Origin: Gonatopus flavifemur
Taxonomy: Eukaryota > Arthropoda > Insecta > Hymenoptera > Dryinidae
Reading direction: 5' to 3'
Assembly (NCBI GenBank): GCA_018340375.1
Contig: JAFFJZ010000017.1
Location: 1,664,001-1,728,000 of the forward strand
Length of the DNA: 64,000 nucleotides
The notes beneath the pieces were generated by a model. That model saw only the letters and a program-made list of their open reading frames with translations. It did no database searches and had not been told where the DNA came from. Below are positions 13,193 to 24,455 of the stretch, one piece after another (position 1 is the first letter of the stretch; each line of letters opens with the position of its first letter). Made by a program: the position numbers and the translations under genes.

Positions 13193-13402
13193 TAAGACAA
13201 TACCAGTGCCATGAGATCAGCTGATTTTGTCTGTAAAGTTTTCTGAAACGGGTGAAATACAATTGGAATATCTTGATTAACCTTTATTCTCTACCAACCA
13301 AACGAAGCTACATCGAAATATCTATTATATTTCAAGCCCTGTTTCTCGAGATTACAATGTAGTACCTACTTCGTCCGCCAGATGACCACAACGTTCAGAG
13401 TC
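13193..13402. repeat. DIRS left inverted terminal repeat, outer part
   Basis: This is the reverse complement of the right end. Matching words include gcggacgaagtaggtact and tacattgtaatc, and further out ctcatggcactggtat. It is cut at 13402 by the Gypsy LTR; the repeat resumes at 19980. The outermost boundary is approximate. Confidence 0.75.
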
Positions 13403-13830
13403 TGTAGGTATCTTGGTTAAGTGATGCAATAAGAGTCTATACCCTCGATAGATCGGATTTCGTATCGAAGTATGTTGAAATCTATCGCGTTCAAATATGG
13501 ATGAAGTTCAGAGTGGCACTGGTTCTGAGACCGCGTGTGTCCAATACCCTACAAATATCGGTATGTACGGGTCATTCAATCAAAAGGCTGTGGTGATAAT
13601 AATAGTACTTTTAATATAATAAAAGATATAACAACGGTATCGCGGTAGACGGACTGTCGCGCGCGTGAACTCAGTTCAATGCTGATGAGTTCGTATTCGA
13701 GAACTCGACGTGTGCACGTTGAAGTACCAAGAACGAGAGTCCTTTGGACGCGGCCGTTGATTTTGACATGCCCGGTTTCCCCCCACGCCGGGTTGAGAAC
13801 CGCGCATGAGCGAATACTTGAGACCCTACA
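13403..13830 (-). repeat. Gypsy 3' LTR
   Basis: This is the downstream LTR for the minus-strand element. It has the same length as its partner at 19552-19979 and ends TG...CA. Confidence 0.95.
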
Positions 13831-13833
13831 TTA

Positions 13834-13843
13834 CTCCCCCCCC
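13834..13843 (-). promoter_or_regulatory. Gypsy polypurine tract
   Basis: On the minus strand gggggggggag lies three bases before the 3' LTR, where the plus-strand primer of reverse transcription is expected. Confidence 0.7.
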
Positions 13844-14154
13844 AGCGACCTGGACGAGGGCGCGAATTTTGAATTGAATAATAATTTTTTTTTTTTTTTT
13901 TTTTACGATGTCCGTCCAACGATGATTTCGTTTTGACAATATTTACAATGATTTGTACATAGTTTGTTGCTTAAAACTAATAAAAAGAAAATGTTATTAC
14001 AAATTGTTATGATTTGTGATTAAATCTAGTGACTTTTGTTATTGACACATGCTTACAATCTGTGTTTAGGTTTGAGTTTTAGTACATCATATACGTTCTT
14101 CTTTACTTTTTTTTTTTTTTTTTAAACAAAAAAAAAATTCTGTATATTGGAAAC

Positions 14155-17100
14155 TTACGTTCTAAACTGTACAGATTTCTTCTCCGTATATGTTCTTAAT
14201 ACAGGTAAGTTTGCATCTACATTTACCTGCGCCGGTAAATCCTCGCGTAGGAAGTACGCGGGCTTTACGTTTTCTATCGAGACCTGACGACACGTTCCAT
14301 TCACGTCTATCTCAAGAACTCGATCCGAATGACGTTTTACCACTTTGTGCGGTCCGGTATACGGACGCTCTAATGATTTCTTGATGGGACCTGCTCGCAG
14401 AAATACGTGTGTACAATCGGTAATGTCCTTGAATAGGAACGCTTTCCGCTTGTACTTTTGGGCTACCGGAACCGGTTTAACCGCACGCATGTGTTCCCGG
14501 AATTCTTCGAGAAACACCTGCGGGTTATGGCTATCATGCTCCGGCAAAACAAATTCCCCGGGAATACGCAGAACGGTACCGTATAAGTACTCGGCCGGCG
14601 AAGATCCAGTGTCCAAGACATTTGAACGCAGACCTAATAATACTGTAGAAAGCGTCCGTGTCCACTGAGGATTGGCATGGCACATGATTGCAGCCTTGAG
14701 AGATCGGTGCCATCGTTCGACCATGCCATCTGCCACCGGATGATAGGGAGTTGTTCTAATTCGATTACATCCAGTTAACTGGAGTAATGCGGTGAACAAT
14801 TGTGATTCAAATTGTGCTCCTTGGTCCGTTGTTAACGTTTCCGGAGCGCCAAATCGAGAAACCCAATGGTCGGCAAATGCTCGACACACGGTTAACGCTT
14901 CTATATCTTTTAAGGGTACCGCTTCAGGCCAACGAGAAAATCGATCTATGAACGTCAGACAATAGCGGAAGCCCTCCGAAAGCGGCAATGGACCCACGAT
15001 GTCCATGTGAACGTGTTTGAAACGTCCATCAGGCGCTGTGAATTCTGCCGGTTTGAGGTGGTTATGGCGCGTTACTTTGGATTGCTGGCAATCCAAGCAG
15101 TTTTTGCACCAAAGATTTATGTCTGAGTGCATACTAGGCCAAACGTACCTGTTGCGTATGACTCTATCGGTAATTTTGGCGCTGGGGTGAGCAGGATTAT
15201 GGAATAAATGAAATACGCGTTCGCGCAGTACTCTCGCTATGATTGGGCGTAAGGATTCTCCCGTCAAATCACAAACGATCGTGGAATGATCGGGACCCCA
15301 TTGAATCTTACGTAAATTGAGAGAAGTGCTTGGATCTTGCAATAAATTTTTGATTTCCTCGTCCTCTTTTTGTAACTGAGCAAGCTCCGTTAAGCTCCAC
15401 TCCGTAGGAAGACGCAAAGAAGAAATTCGAGATAATGAATCCGCGACGACATTACTATCACCGGGAATATATTCAATTTGAGTTGTAAACTCTGAAATGT
15501 ACGTAAGTTGTCTGAGTCTACGTGGTGGTGCGTTTTCGTTTTTTTGTTGAAACGCGAATTTTAAAGGTTTGTGATCGGTCACAATTTTGAAATTTTGTCC
15601 CTCTAAGAAGTGTTTAAAGTGACGTACCGCCTCGTATATGGCTGTCAATTCCCTGTCATATGTACTATAAGCTCGTTGAGCAGGGGTAAATCGTCTTGAG
15701 AAAAACGCTAAGGGTTTCCACTGCTCCGCGATGAGCTGCTCTAACGTCGCTCCCATCCCTACATCTGAAGCGTCGGTGACGAGTCGAGTCTCCGCGTTTG
15801 TTACCGGGTGAGATAATAGCGAAGCTTCCGCGAGTTCATGTTTTACCTTAGTGAACGTTTGTTCAGCTAGAGGTGTCCAGTTGACAGGGCGTTTGTCGTT
15901 TTTCGTCGTACCTGTTAAAAAGGCGTCTAATGGAGCTAAAAGTTCCGCTGCTTTGGGAGATTTCGTCGGTAGAAGTTCACCATCCCGAGAAACCGTCGTA
16001 ACTCTTTTATAGTTGTTGGTTTTGGGAAGGCCGTGATGGATTTTACCTTGTCTGAGGTGGGTTTTAACCCTTCGGAATTGATGAGGTAACCCAGGAATTC
16101 CAATTCGGCTTGACCGAATTGGCATTTGTTGACGTTTAGTCGTAATGCGAACTTTTTGAGACGATTAAAAATGGTTTTAAGATGTTCTTCGTGCTCCTGA
16201 AGACTCGAGGACGCGATCAGAACATCATCGATATAGGCAAATGCGAAGTCTAGACCCCCCAGTGCCTGGTGAATATAGCGCTGGAACGTTTGTCCTGCGT
16301 TACGCAAACCGAACGTCATCCGCGTATATTCGAACAACCCGAACGGTGTAATAACCGCTGTTTTGGGAATGTCATTTGGCGCAACCGGAATTTGGTTGTA
16401 CGCCTTATGAAGGTCTAGTTTCGAAGAAATTGTCTTTCCGGCGAGGTTTGCCGTGAAGTCGTGGATGTGCGGAATGGGATAACGATCAGGTATTGTTATG
16501 GCATTAAGTCGCCTATAGTCTCCGCATATCCGCCATTGTTTGTCCTTCTTTAATGTAAGATGAATGGGCGAAGCCCACGGACTTTTAGACGGGCGACAGA
16601 TACCGTCTTCTGTCATTTGTTTGAATTGGGCTTTTGCCACGGCCAATTTCTCTGGCGCGAGACGTCTAGCTCTATCCGCAACAGGACTACCCGTTGTTTC
16701 TATGCAATGTTGCACTACGTTGTGCGTGATATCTACCATGCGCGTTGCCCCAGTTATTTCGGGAAACGACGCGAGAATAGTGGCGTACGGTGATGAGCGG
16801 TCAGTTGCACTCATACCGTGAACGGTCGATTGTTTAAAAAAACCTTTTGTTTTCAATCCCGTTGTGGTGTCTACTAGGCATTTTTCGTGTAATACTACTG
16901 CTAGCTTGTAATGCGCGAGCAAGTCCGCCCCGATGATTGGGTTTGGAACTGCTGCGATAATAAAATTCCAAATTATGGGCCGCCGTAACCCCAAGTCCAA
17001 AGAGACGCGTTTTTCCCCGTAGGTTAATACGCGTGTACCGTTTGCGGCGTAGAGCGTCAGTTCGCTCGTCGATGAGGTAACTCGCTTGTTCACTGGCCAA

Positions 17101-17267
17101 ATCGAAACATCCGAGCCGGTATCGACTAAAAATGTTTCGTGGTGACCGAGGTCACGAATATGGAGGCGCTTAGATTCATTTTGACCCGATCCGACAGCCT
17201 CCGCGTGAACCGGTGAATCTAGTTTTTTTGATTGTCGCGGGGTTTCCACGAACAGGGCTTGATACAT
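14155..17267 (-). pseudogene. pol: Gypsy pol (protease, RT, RNase H, integrase), one frame break
   Basis: The order is protease (DTGSDVS near 17125), reverse transcriptase (YIDDVL near 16225), RNase H (VTDASDVGMG near 15780) and integrase. The integrase has an HHCC zinc finger and D, D, E residues in MDIVGPL, TTDQGAQF and VERWHR, followed by a GPY/F-like module. The frame overlaps gag by 49 bp in the -1 register, consistent with -1 frameshifting. Within pol, the frame carrying protease and RT (to 15936) and that carrying RNase H and integrase (from 16125) overlap around [17 protein letters not shown]. Homology switches frame near 15951-15957, consistent with loss of one base in a ccaaag run. 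I take this as a disabling lesion, although a sequencing error would look the same. Confidence 0.9.
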
Positions 17268-18247
17268 CTTCGTGCATCATTGCCGAATTTGAAATGATAT
17301 TTACAGATCGTGTGCATGGTTGACTTGCCCGAATTGTTTTTGGGTTTGGGACTTGGAGATGAACCACGCGATCGACTATTTGTCATGCTATGCTGCATAT
17401 TTGTCATCATTTTTGTCAATTTTTGCACTTCACTTCGTAGCAATCGGATTTCTTCGTCTTTGCAACAAGCGTCAGACTTAACCGAACTACATGAAGCGTT
17501 TTGAGCAGTTTCTTGTGCCACTACGGGCATGGCCTGATAACTCGCGTGTGAAGTATGCTCAATCACCCTATCAGCTAATTCCGCGGTAGCTTGTAATGAA
17601 AGTCCTGTGGTCGATGCTACGATTGCTCGAACCTGACTGGGTAACTGTTCCATGAAGATGGCTTTTACAACCTGTTCGCTACAATTGCCATCATTTAGGG
17701 CCTGAAGACGTCCTAACACTAGTGAAGGTTTTCCTTCCGAAATAACTTCACCTTTCAGGAGCTGGCGTAGCCGTGTTTCTGGGGCTGCCCCGAATCGATT
17801 TATTAGTCTCTCTTTAATTCGAGTATACATATTCTCTGGAGCCGGATTCAAGAACACAAGATCTCTAATCGCGGTCATGCACTCGGGTTCCAGAGTTTCT
17901 ATTAAAAAATCTGCTTTTGTATTTTCATTAATGATATTCGAATTTGAAAAAGTTTTGTCGACTTGGACAAACCACAGTGCCGGATCGTCTTTCAAAAATT
18001 TCGGGATCTTGGGTGCTCGATAAGCGGCCACATTCGCGAGCGGTACCGCCGCAGACCCCCCGGGGTTACTGTTGTTTGGAGTTTCGTTGTCGATTGCGCA
18101 AACCGTACGATTAACGAACCAACTACGTAAGCAAACGATACTGAAAGCAGTTACTATTATCGTGGACATTATCGAGTAACCATTAAATATTGCCCACGCT
18201 AGAACTCGGAGCATTGAAAAAAATTCAGGTACGAACGCCAATTCCAT
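17219..18247 (-). CDS. gag: Gypsy gag
   Basis: 342 residues. The core [20 protein letters not shown] and [16 protein letters not shown] matches the capsid region of many arthropod Gypsy elements. The C-terminus has a degenerate zinc knuckle ([18 protein letters not shown]). The first ~48 residues are hydrophobic and unusual for gag, so a later methionine such as MSTII may be the real start. The protein would form the particle that packages element RNA. Confidence 0.85.
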   Translation of the reverse strand: MELAFVPEFFSMLRVLAWAIFNGYSIMSTIIVTAFSIVCLRSWFVNRTVCAIDNETPNNSNPGGSAAVPLANVAAYRAPKIPKFLKDDPALWFVQVDKTFSNSNIINENTKADFLIETLEPECMTAIRDLVFLNPAPENMYTRIKERLINRFGAAPETRLRQLLKGEVISEGKPSLVLGRLQALNDGNCSEQVVKAIFMEQLPSQVRAIVASTTGLSLQATAELADRVIEHTSHASYQAMPVVAQETAQNASCSSVKSDACCKDEEIRLLRSEVQKLTKMMTNMQHSMTNSRSRGSSPSPKPKNNSGKSTMHTICKYHFKFGNDARRCIKPCSWKPRDNQKN

Positions 18248-19537
18248 GATTGTGTCGTCAAATCTCGATATAAACGCGAGTCGGAGGAAAGAAGGAAAAA
18301 CAGCTTTTAAAAATTCCTAATACTATGTCTAAATACAGTAAAAATAATATGATTCATGAGTTTAAATTGCTGTGATACACAAATAAATCGATAAAAACAA
18401 ATTGACCATGTGCAACAACATTCGTGAGACAAATCGTTGGTACGTGGAACTACCTTCAAACGACCTATCTCGCTTTTCCTTTTTGTTGAGTGTGAAGGGA
18501 TACAAAGATGAGTATGTTTACTCGAGCATTAATCGTCAGGAAGAAATATGTTTGAATGATTTGACTCTGACTCGAATCACATAAAAAAAAAAACAAAAAG
18601 AAAAAAAAAACACAAAGATCAAATTCGATATTGAATTGATATTCGTATAGGAACGTTGTTCGTTTGATCAAGGGAAATCTTGAATTCGGACTTATTCGTT
18701 CTGAATTGATTCAAAGAATGTACTTTGAGATGTAACACAAAAGAAAGAAATGTTTTGAATAATATGATTGTCATAGATCCTGTAAAATATGCACACGTAG
18801 AATGATTGTTCATTTTATATGTGTCTTCGCACAAACTAAAATATATATCATTATTTTTGGAATTATAACCAATTTGAGATATAATTATAAAATCCTACTG
18901 TTCGATGAGTATAGTCTCAGCCCTGGTTGTAGGTCTCGAAGGAGCGTCGAAGGCTGTTGTAGCTCAAATACGTGTGTAAACACGCTATGTTGATCGATTA
19001 CCATACAGATCGAAAGTTGACGTCGATAGAACGGCCGATTCCACCAAGGGTTGTTGCCGAATCCTTGTTGTTTTCGACGTCACGATGACGTCGGAGCAAT
19101 GGACACGGTTCGTTTTCCGCTGTTCCTTGCAAGCGGAAAGTGTTTCGTTGAGACGTGTTCACTGTTAGCGATTGTGTCTCGTTGATTGGCTGCAGCGAGG
19201 AAGGAGCATGAGCGTCCAAAATGGCCGTATTTCATGCGAAGCACGTACAAGTGCCACAAAATGGCGATGACGAATTTTTCGAAGGCGTCACTGCCTGAAG
19301 TTGATTTTCCCCCTCTTAGGTACACTCGATCTGAGTAAAGGAAAATGTTTGAACATTTGATGCTTGTAACATCAGTTATTCTGAAGACTGGTCAACGTTT
19401 CAGCACTTCAAAAATAATGATTTTTAGGGTTCACCACGAATTTTACACGCACGACGAGTTGTAGTTTTTCACAACACCGCAATTCACACACGGAGTCACC
19501 AATTTGTCGGGTGATCCGTTTTTTACTTGCTTCAATA
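18248..19537 (-). other. Gypsy 5' leader, about 1.3 kb
   Basis: This stretch lies between the primer-binding site and gag and has only short frames. It is long for an untranslated leader. It may hold packaging signals or an intron, but I cannot show either. An a/t homopolymer stretch at 18583-18611 breaks any frame. Confidence 0.5.
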
Positions 19538-19549
19538 TCGGGGTCACCA
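19538..19549 (-). promoter_or_regulatory. Gypsy primer-binding site (tRNA-Trp type)
   Basis: On the minus strand TGGTGACCCCGA lies two bases after the 5' LTR. From memory it matches the complement of the 3' end of animal tRNA-Trp, the primer used by the CsRN1-like branch of Gypsy elements. Confidence 0.75.
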
Positions 19550-19551
19550 GT

Positions 19552-19979
19552 TGTAGGTATCTTGGTTAAGTGATGCAATAAGAGTCTATACCCTCGATAG
19601 ATCGGATTTCGTATCGAAGTATGTTGAAATCTATCGCGTTCAAATATGGATGAAGTTCAGAGTGGCACTGGTTCTGAGACCGCGTGTGTCCAATACCCTA
19701 CAAATATCGGTATGTACGGGTCATTCAATCAAAAGGCTGTGGTGATAATAATAGTACTTTTAATATAATAAAAGATATAACAACGGTATCGCGGTAGACG
19801 GACTGTCGCGCGCGTGAACTCAGTTCAATGCTGATGAGTTCGTATTCGAGAACTCGACGTGTGCACGTTGAAGTACCAAGAACGAGAGTCCTTTGGACGC
19901 GGCCGTTGATTCTGACATGCCCGGTTTCCCCCCACGCCGGGTTGAGAACCGCGCATGAGCGAATACTTGAGACCCTACA
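19552..19979 (-). repeat. Gypsy 5' LTR
   Basis: 428 bp, matching the other LTR except at 19912. It should contain the element promoter. The matching 4-bp duplication agtc follows at 19980-19983. Confidence 0.95.
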
Positions 19980-20053
19980 AGTCCTTAAATGAAAATTTCC
20001 CTAGAGCCCCTAGGGTCTTACCTGTCTGCTTCCGATTTCCGCGTCTTCATTCT
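19980..20053. repeat. DIRS left inverted terminal repeat, inner part
   Basis: It continues the repeat cut at 13402: agtccttaaatgaaaatttc and ccctagagcccctagggtc, seen reversed at about 24456-24530. The join across the Gypsy element regenerates the right-end sequence after removing one agtc copy. Confidence 0.85.
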
Positions 20054-20128
20054 ATTTCGTTGTGCGAGAGGGTTACAACGTGCAGAGTTTTTTGAGTCGG
20101 GTTACAGTCAACGAAAATCAACAGGAAA

Positions 20129-21323
20129 ATGGAACAGAAGAGGAAAAGATCGAAAGAGGATCCACTGGAGTCAATTTTATCAAAAATAAAATGTTTGGAA
20201 GAAAGAGTGTTCGGTCCAAGAGACGAAAATGAAATGTACTCAGACGACGCTATTATGGATGATGGTAAGCAATGGATGCATTCATGGATGCATTATGATT
20301 TTTTATGGAATGCATGTATTTTTGTTGATAAGCTAACTTACAGGGTTAGATATATCAAATTTATTTAACCAACAAGCTTGTTCTTAGACAAGATGAATGG
20401 TATTGGTTTTAACCTCAAAAAATTGCTCAACAGAGTACATAGAGAAAATTCAAAACGAAAATATAGATCCTAATATTCCATCTACCAGCCAAGGAAATCA
20501 ACCAAAATCAGATTCAGGTGGAGAGGATGTCGAAAGTCAGGATGAAGAATTTGATGCTCTGGACGAGGACATCATAGAAGTGTTGGGTGAAGATCCTTCG
20601 AAGGCGAATAAAATTCAATTCAAATTACACCCTTCGTTGGAAAATAGATGGAAAATTTGGACGAAGAAGGGTCTGGCAAAAACAGAAGTTGATACACTTC
20701 TAAACAAATATGAACGTTTGGGCATTGTGCAAACGTCAAAGTTGAATCCTGAAATTGTTCCAACAATGAGTGAGAACGCATTGAAAAGGGATGGTCATTT
20801 CTGTGAGGTGCAAGATTTATTGGGTACTGCGTTAACATCCCTCGGTGCAGGCATATCTATGATGCTAGAAGATGGCGAAGAACTGAACAAGTTGCTGTTG
20901 TTGCAAAGACTTTGCGATGCAGCAAAATTAGTTACTCATGCCTTTTATAAGCAGGATACAGCAAGGAAAGCGTTCATTACACCAGGCATGGAAAAACAGC
21001 TTAAGACTATTTTAGAGAAGTCTGAGACCAACGAATTCCTGTTTGGAGATAGTTTGGGTGACAGGATTAAAGAGGTTAGGTCATTGGAGAAGCTGACGCA
21101 GGGGTTGAAAGTACAACAACCTAGCTTCAAGAGAGGCCTGTCGTCATCTAAAAGACCTTTAAACTTGAAGGGCCCGTCAGCAGCTCGGACATCGAATTGG
21201 CAGGCGGGCAGCAAGGTATTCAAAGCGCCTCGTCAAGGGTACTTCAAAGCGAGGAGTACGACAAGCAGGTACCACAGGAGTCCAACGAGGGCACGATCGA
21301 CCAACAGCACGAGGAGGAGATAG
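20129..21323 (+). CDS. DIRS gag-like ORF1, two exons
   Basis: The model is exon 1 at 20129-20264 and exon 2 at 20434-21323, with a 169-bp GTAAGC...CAG intron. The phases join cleanly. The protein begins MEQKRKRSKEDPLESILSK, has an acidic middle, a helical region (NEFLFGDSLGDRIKEVRSLE, typical of DIRS ORF1) and a very basic, Ser/Arg-rich tail suited to nucleic-acid binding. It overlaps the start of the polymerase frame by about 130 bp in another register. It is probably the particle protein. The first-exon boundary is inferred from splice signals only. Confidence 0.75.
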
Positions 21324-23206
21324 ATGTATGTAAAATTTCAGGAAGACTTAGATTTTTTATCCATGAATGGGAAAAACTAACCAAAGATCAGTTTGTTTTA
21401 CAATGTGTTGAAGGTTACAGATTAAAAATAGATAAAAACATAGAAGAAAATCCAGATTGGTGTGAGCCAATTAGATCGGATAAAGAATTAAAAGATTTAA
21501 AGGAATCTATAGCTTTACTCGAGTCAAAAGGTATTGTAGAGAAATGTAAATACAAAAAAGGTCAAGTACTGTCTCCGTATTCTTTGGTTGATAAACCAGG
21601 AGGTAAACATAGGTTTATACTAAACTTGAAGTATGTGAATAAATTCGTTCAAACACAGCATTTCAAGATGGAAAATCTCAAGACTGCGGCTAATTTGGTT
21701 ATGAATGATTATTTGATGGCCAATTTAGATTTAGAAGACGCATACTGTGTGATTCCAGTTCATAAATCTAGTAGAAAATTTTTAAGATTCAAGTTTCAAG
21801 GAAAGTTGTTTGAATTTGCAAGCCTCCCATTTGGTTTAGCCACAAGTCCTTTTGTGTTTACAAAAGTTTTGAAACCAGTCATCAGTACCTTAAGAGCGAG
21901 ACGTTTTTTGTCGGTTATATATCTGGATGATCTTCTATGTATCGGGAAAACTTATGATATGTGCGAAAGAAATGTTAGAGAATCGATAAGATTGTTAGAA
22001 TCATTAGGTTTTTTGATAAATCACAGGAAAAGCAATTTGAAACCAAGCACTAGGTGTAAGTTCCTTGGGGTTGAGATAGACTCGCAGAAACAAATCTTTA
22101 CACTACCTGATGAGAAGAAAGAAAAAGTACAGGGATTTATCCAAAAATTTATTAGGAAAGTCTGATGTAAGATCGGTGAATTGGCACAATTGATTGGAAT
22201 ATTAGTATCTTGTTGTGCATCAGTTAGGTACGGTTGGTTGTATACTAAAAATTTGGAGAAGGAAAAAGTTAAAGCTTTAATTTTGAGTAACGGGGATTAC
22301 GCAGGTAGTGTGAAAATTACTGAAGAAATCCGTGTAGATCTAGACTGGTGGAAAGATACAATTCCAAATAGTTATCATCCGATCCGGGATACAAAATTCG
22401 ATGTGATTTTATATACCGATGCGTCAAAATCAGGATGGGGTGTCACAGGTAGTGTAGGTAGTGTGAATGGTTTCTGGTCAAGTGAAGAAAGTGAATTACA
22501 CATAAATTATCTAGAACTAAAAGCTATATATTTGGGACTAAAATTGTTAGGAAATAAGCTAAGAAACTGCAAAATATTATTAAGAGTGGATAATACGACG
22601 GCCATAGCGTATGTGAATAAGATGGGAGGTATTCGATTTCAAAAATTTAATGATTTAATGAGGAAATTGTGGCAATGGGCGGAGAGTAGAAATATATGGT
22701 TGTATGCGTCTTATATCCCATCAGAGCAGAATGTGGAAGCAGATGGGCTTTCAAGGTTGAAGTATCGTGATACGGAATAGTCCTTGGCGTCGGAGGCATT
22801 TGAGGAAATAGTGCAAAATTTTGGTATTCCGGAGGTGGATTTATTTGCCTCAAGAGGCAATGCTAAATGTGCAACATTTTGCTCTTGGTTCCCAGAAATA
22901 GACGCGTTAGCAATAGACGCTTTCACCATAAATTGGGAAAACATATATTTTTATGCTTTTCCGCCCTTTGCTTTAATTTCAAAAACGTTAAAAAAGATTC
23001 AGGAAGATCAGGCAGAAGGGATCATGGTTGTTCCAAAATGGTCGGCTCAACCTTGGTACCCAATATTTTTAGATTTAATGATAGGAGATCCGCTGGTTTT
23101 TGAACCTAATCCAAGTTTGTTGAAATCCACTTACAGGGAAGACAGGCACCCAAAGGCATTTCAGCTGTCGCTGGTAGCAGCGAGATTATCCGGAAGGCGT
23201 TTATAG
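21197..23206 (+). pseudogene. DIRS reverse transcriptase/RNase H, two in-frame stops
   Basis: One reading frame spans the region but is cut by TGA at 22163-22165 and TAG at 22778-22780. Upstream is the RT (MANLDLEDAY, FASLPFGLATSPFVF, VIYLDDLLC with YLDD active site). Between the stops is RNase H (LYTDASKSGWG, ELKAIYLGL, EADGLSRL). After the second stop is the conserved DIRS tail (VDLFASRGN, FPPFALISK, VVPKWSAQPWYP), which others have likened to a methyltransferase domain. Both stops sit in aligned, otherwise intact sequence and look like single-base nonsense changes. Confidence 0.88.
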
Positions 23207-23229
23207 ATAAACAAGTACCAGCGGAGGCG

Positions 23230-24165
23230 TTGAATATTTTGTCGGCATCTCTAGCGGAATCGTCACTCAAACAATACAATACGGGCCTTAAAAAATGGGA
23301 AGCGTTTTGTAAGGAAAGGAAAGTAGATATGTTCAGGGCTCCAGTCGAGGTAATTCTAAGTTTTCTAACGAAGGAATTCAACAACGGTTCATCATACGGT
23401 TCGCTGAATTCGTACAGATCTGCAATATCGTTAGTTTCGTCAGAAAATATTGGGGAGAATAGGTTGATAACGAGATTCATGAGAGGAGTGTATAGGTTAC
23501 GACCGATCAAACCAAAATATGTTTTTACTTGGAACGTGGATGAAGTTTTTGAGGTCGTAAGGCAATGGTTTCCGTTAGAGACTATATCTTTTCAATGCTT
23601 AACAGATGAGTTGATTATTTTGTTGGCTTCAAGCACGGCGCAAAGATCGCAAACGCTTGCGTCTATTAGAATTAGTAATATTATTATAGAGCAAAATGGC
23701 ATTTATATTAAGATTCCTCAATTGATAAAAACGTCGAAAGTTGGAAAATCTCAACCTTTGTTATGGATTCCAAAATTTGAGCAAGATCCACCTTTGTGTG
23801 TAGCTTCTACATTATTGAGATACATCAAGGTCACGGAAGGTATAAGAGGAGGAGAAGATTTTTTGTTTATTTCAGTTAAAAAGCCTTTCCATAGAGTATC
23901 TTCTCAAACAATACGAAGGTGGATAAAGTCAGTTTTAGAAAGATGTGGCATAGATATTTCGAAGTATACAGCTCACTCTACAAGACATGCCGCGACTTCA
24001 GCAGCTGCGCGAAAAGGTCTTGATATCGATATTATTAGAAGAACGGCAGGCTGGTCAGATAAGTCACAAACATTTGCGAAGTTTTATAACAGACCAGTTG
24101 TTAATAATAAGACTAAATTTGCAAACTGTGTTATTAAAACTAGTCTAAGTGAGGATAAAGTATAA
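23230..24165 (+). CDS. DIRS tyrosine recombinase
   Basis: About 310 residues; the same frame is open further upstream and overlaps the end of the polymerase frame, so the true start is probably before 23206. It has an N-terminal SAM-like domain (SSLKQYNTGLKKWEAFCKER) and a catalytic domain with Arg in TAQRSQTL, HxxR in HSTRHAATSAA, and the nucleophile Tyr in FAKFYNRPVV. In DIRS elements this enzyme integrates circular cDNA in place of an integrase, which explains the absence of a target duplication. All catalytic residues I can identify are present. Confidence 0.9.
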   Translation: MNILSASLAESSLKQYNTGLKKWEAFCKERKVDMFRAPVEVILSFLTKEFNNGSSYGSLNSYRSAISLVSSENIGENRLITRFMRGVYRLRPIKPKYVFTWNVDEVFEVVRQWFPLETISFQCLTDELIILLASSTAQRSQTLASIRISNIIIEQNGIYIKIPQLIKTSKVGKSQPLLWIPKFEQDPPLCVASTLLRYIKVTEGIRGGEDFLFISVKKPFHRVSSQTIRRWIKSVLERCGIDISKYTAHSTRHAATSAAARKGLDIDIIRRTAGWSDKSQTFAKFYNRPVVNNKTKFANCVIKTSLSEDKV

Positions 24166-24334
24166 GAAAGACATATAAAAGAAGAAACATTTTATTTTTA
24201 TAATTTCAAAATGTATGAAGAGTTTATTTTTGTTCAATACAAATTTTTAAAGAGTTTAAAACTAAGAAAATAAATTGGTTTGAAGAATAAATTATGTACT
24301 GAATTATTGAACATATCACTCTTCAAAATTGCGC

Positions 24335-24445
24335 AGCGCTAAACTACTACATTGTAATCTCGAGAAACGGAGCTTGAAATATAATTTTCCAGTTAAACGA
24401 ACTTCGAGAAGTGAAGTGCATACCGCGCAATTTGAAGCTCTCAAA
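24335..24445. repeat. DIRS internal complementary region
   Basis: Sequence ctactacattgtaatctcga and cttgaaatataat repeats the terminal words seen at both element ends. DIRS elements use such an internal copy to complete their ends during replication. Confidence 0.65.
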
Positions 24446-24455
24446 TAATGAAGAC

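Larger units (their letters stand above)
13403..19979 (-). mobile_element. Young Gypsy LTR retrotransposon, 6.58 kb
   Basis: Two 428-bp direct LTRs (13403-13830 and 19552-19979) run TGTAGG...CCTACA. They flank gag and pol on the minus strand. The 4-bp target duplication agtc is at 13399-13402 and 19980-19983. A primer-binding site and a polypurine tract sit in the expected places. By eye the LTRs differ at one base (13763 T, 19912 C), so insertion is recent. There is no env-like frame. A single frame break in pol near 15955 probably disables this copy. Confidence 0.95.

Noticed and set aside
13671..13936. Frames over the Gypsy 3' LTR
   Set aside because: They cross the LTR, polypurine tract and a homopolymer, so they are not genes.
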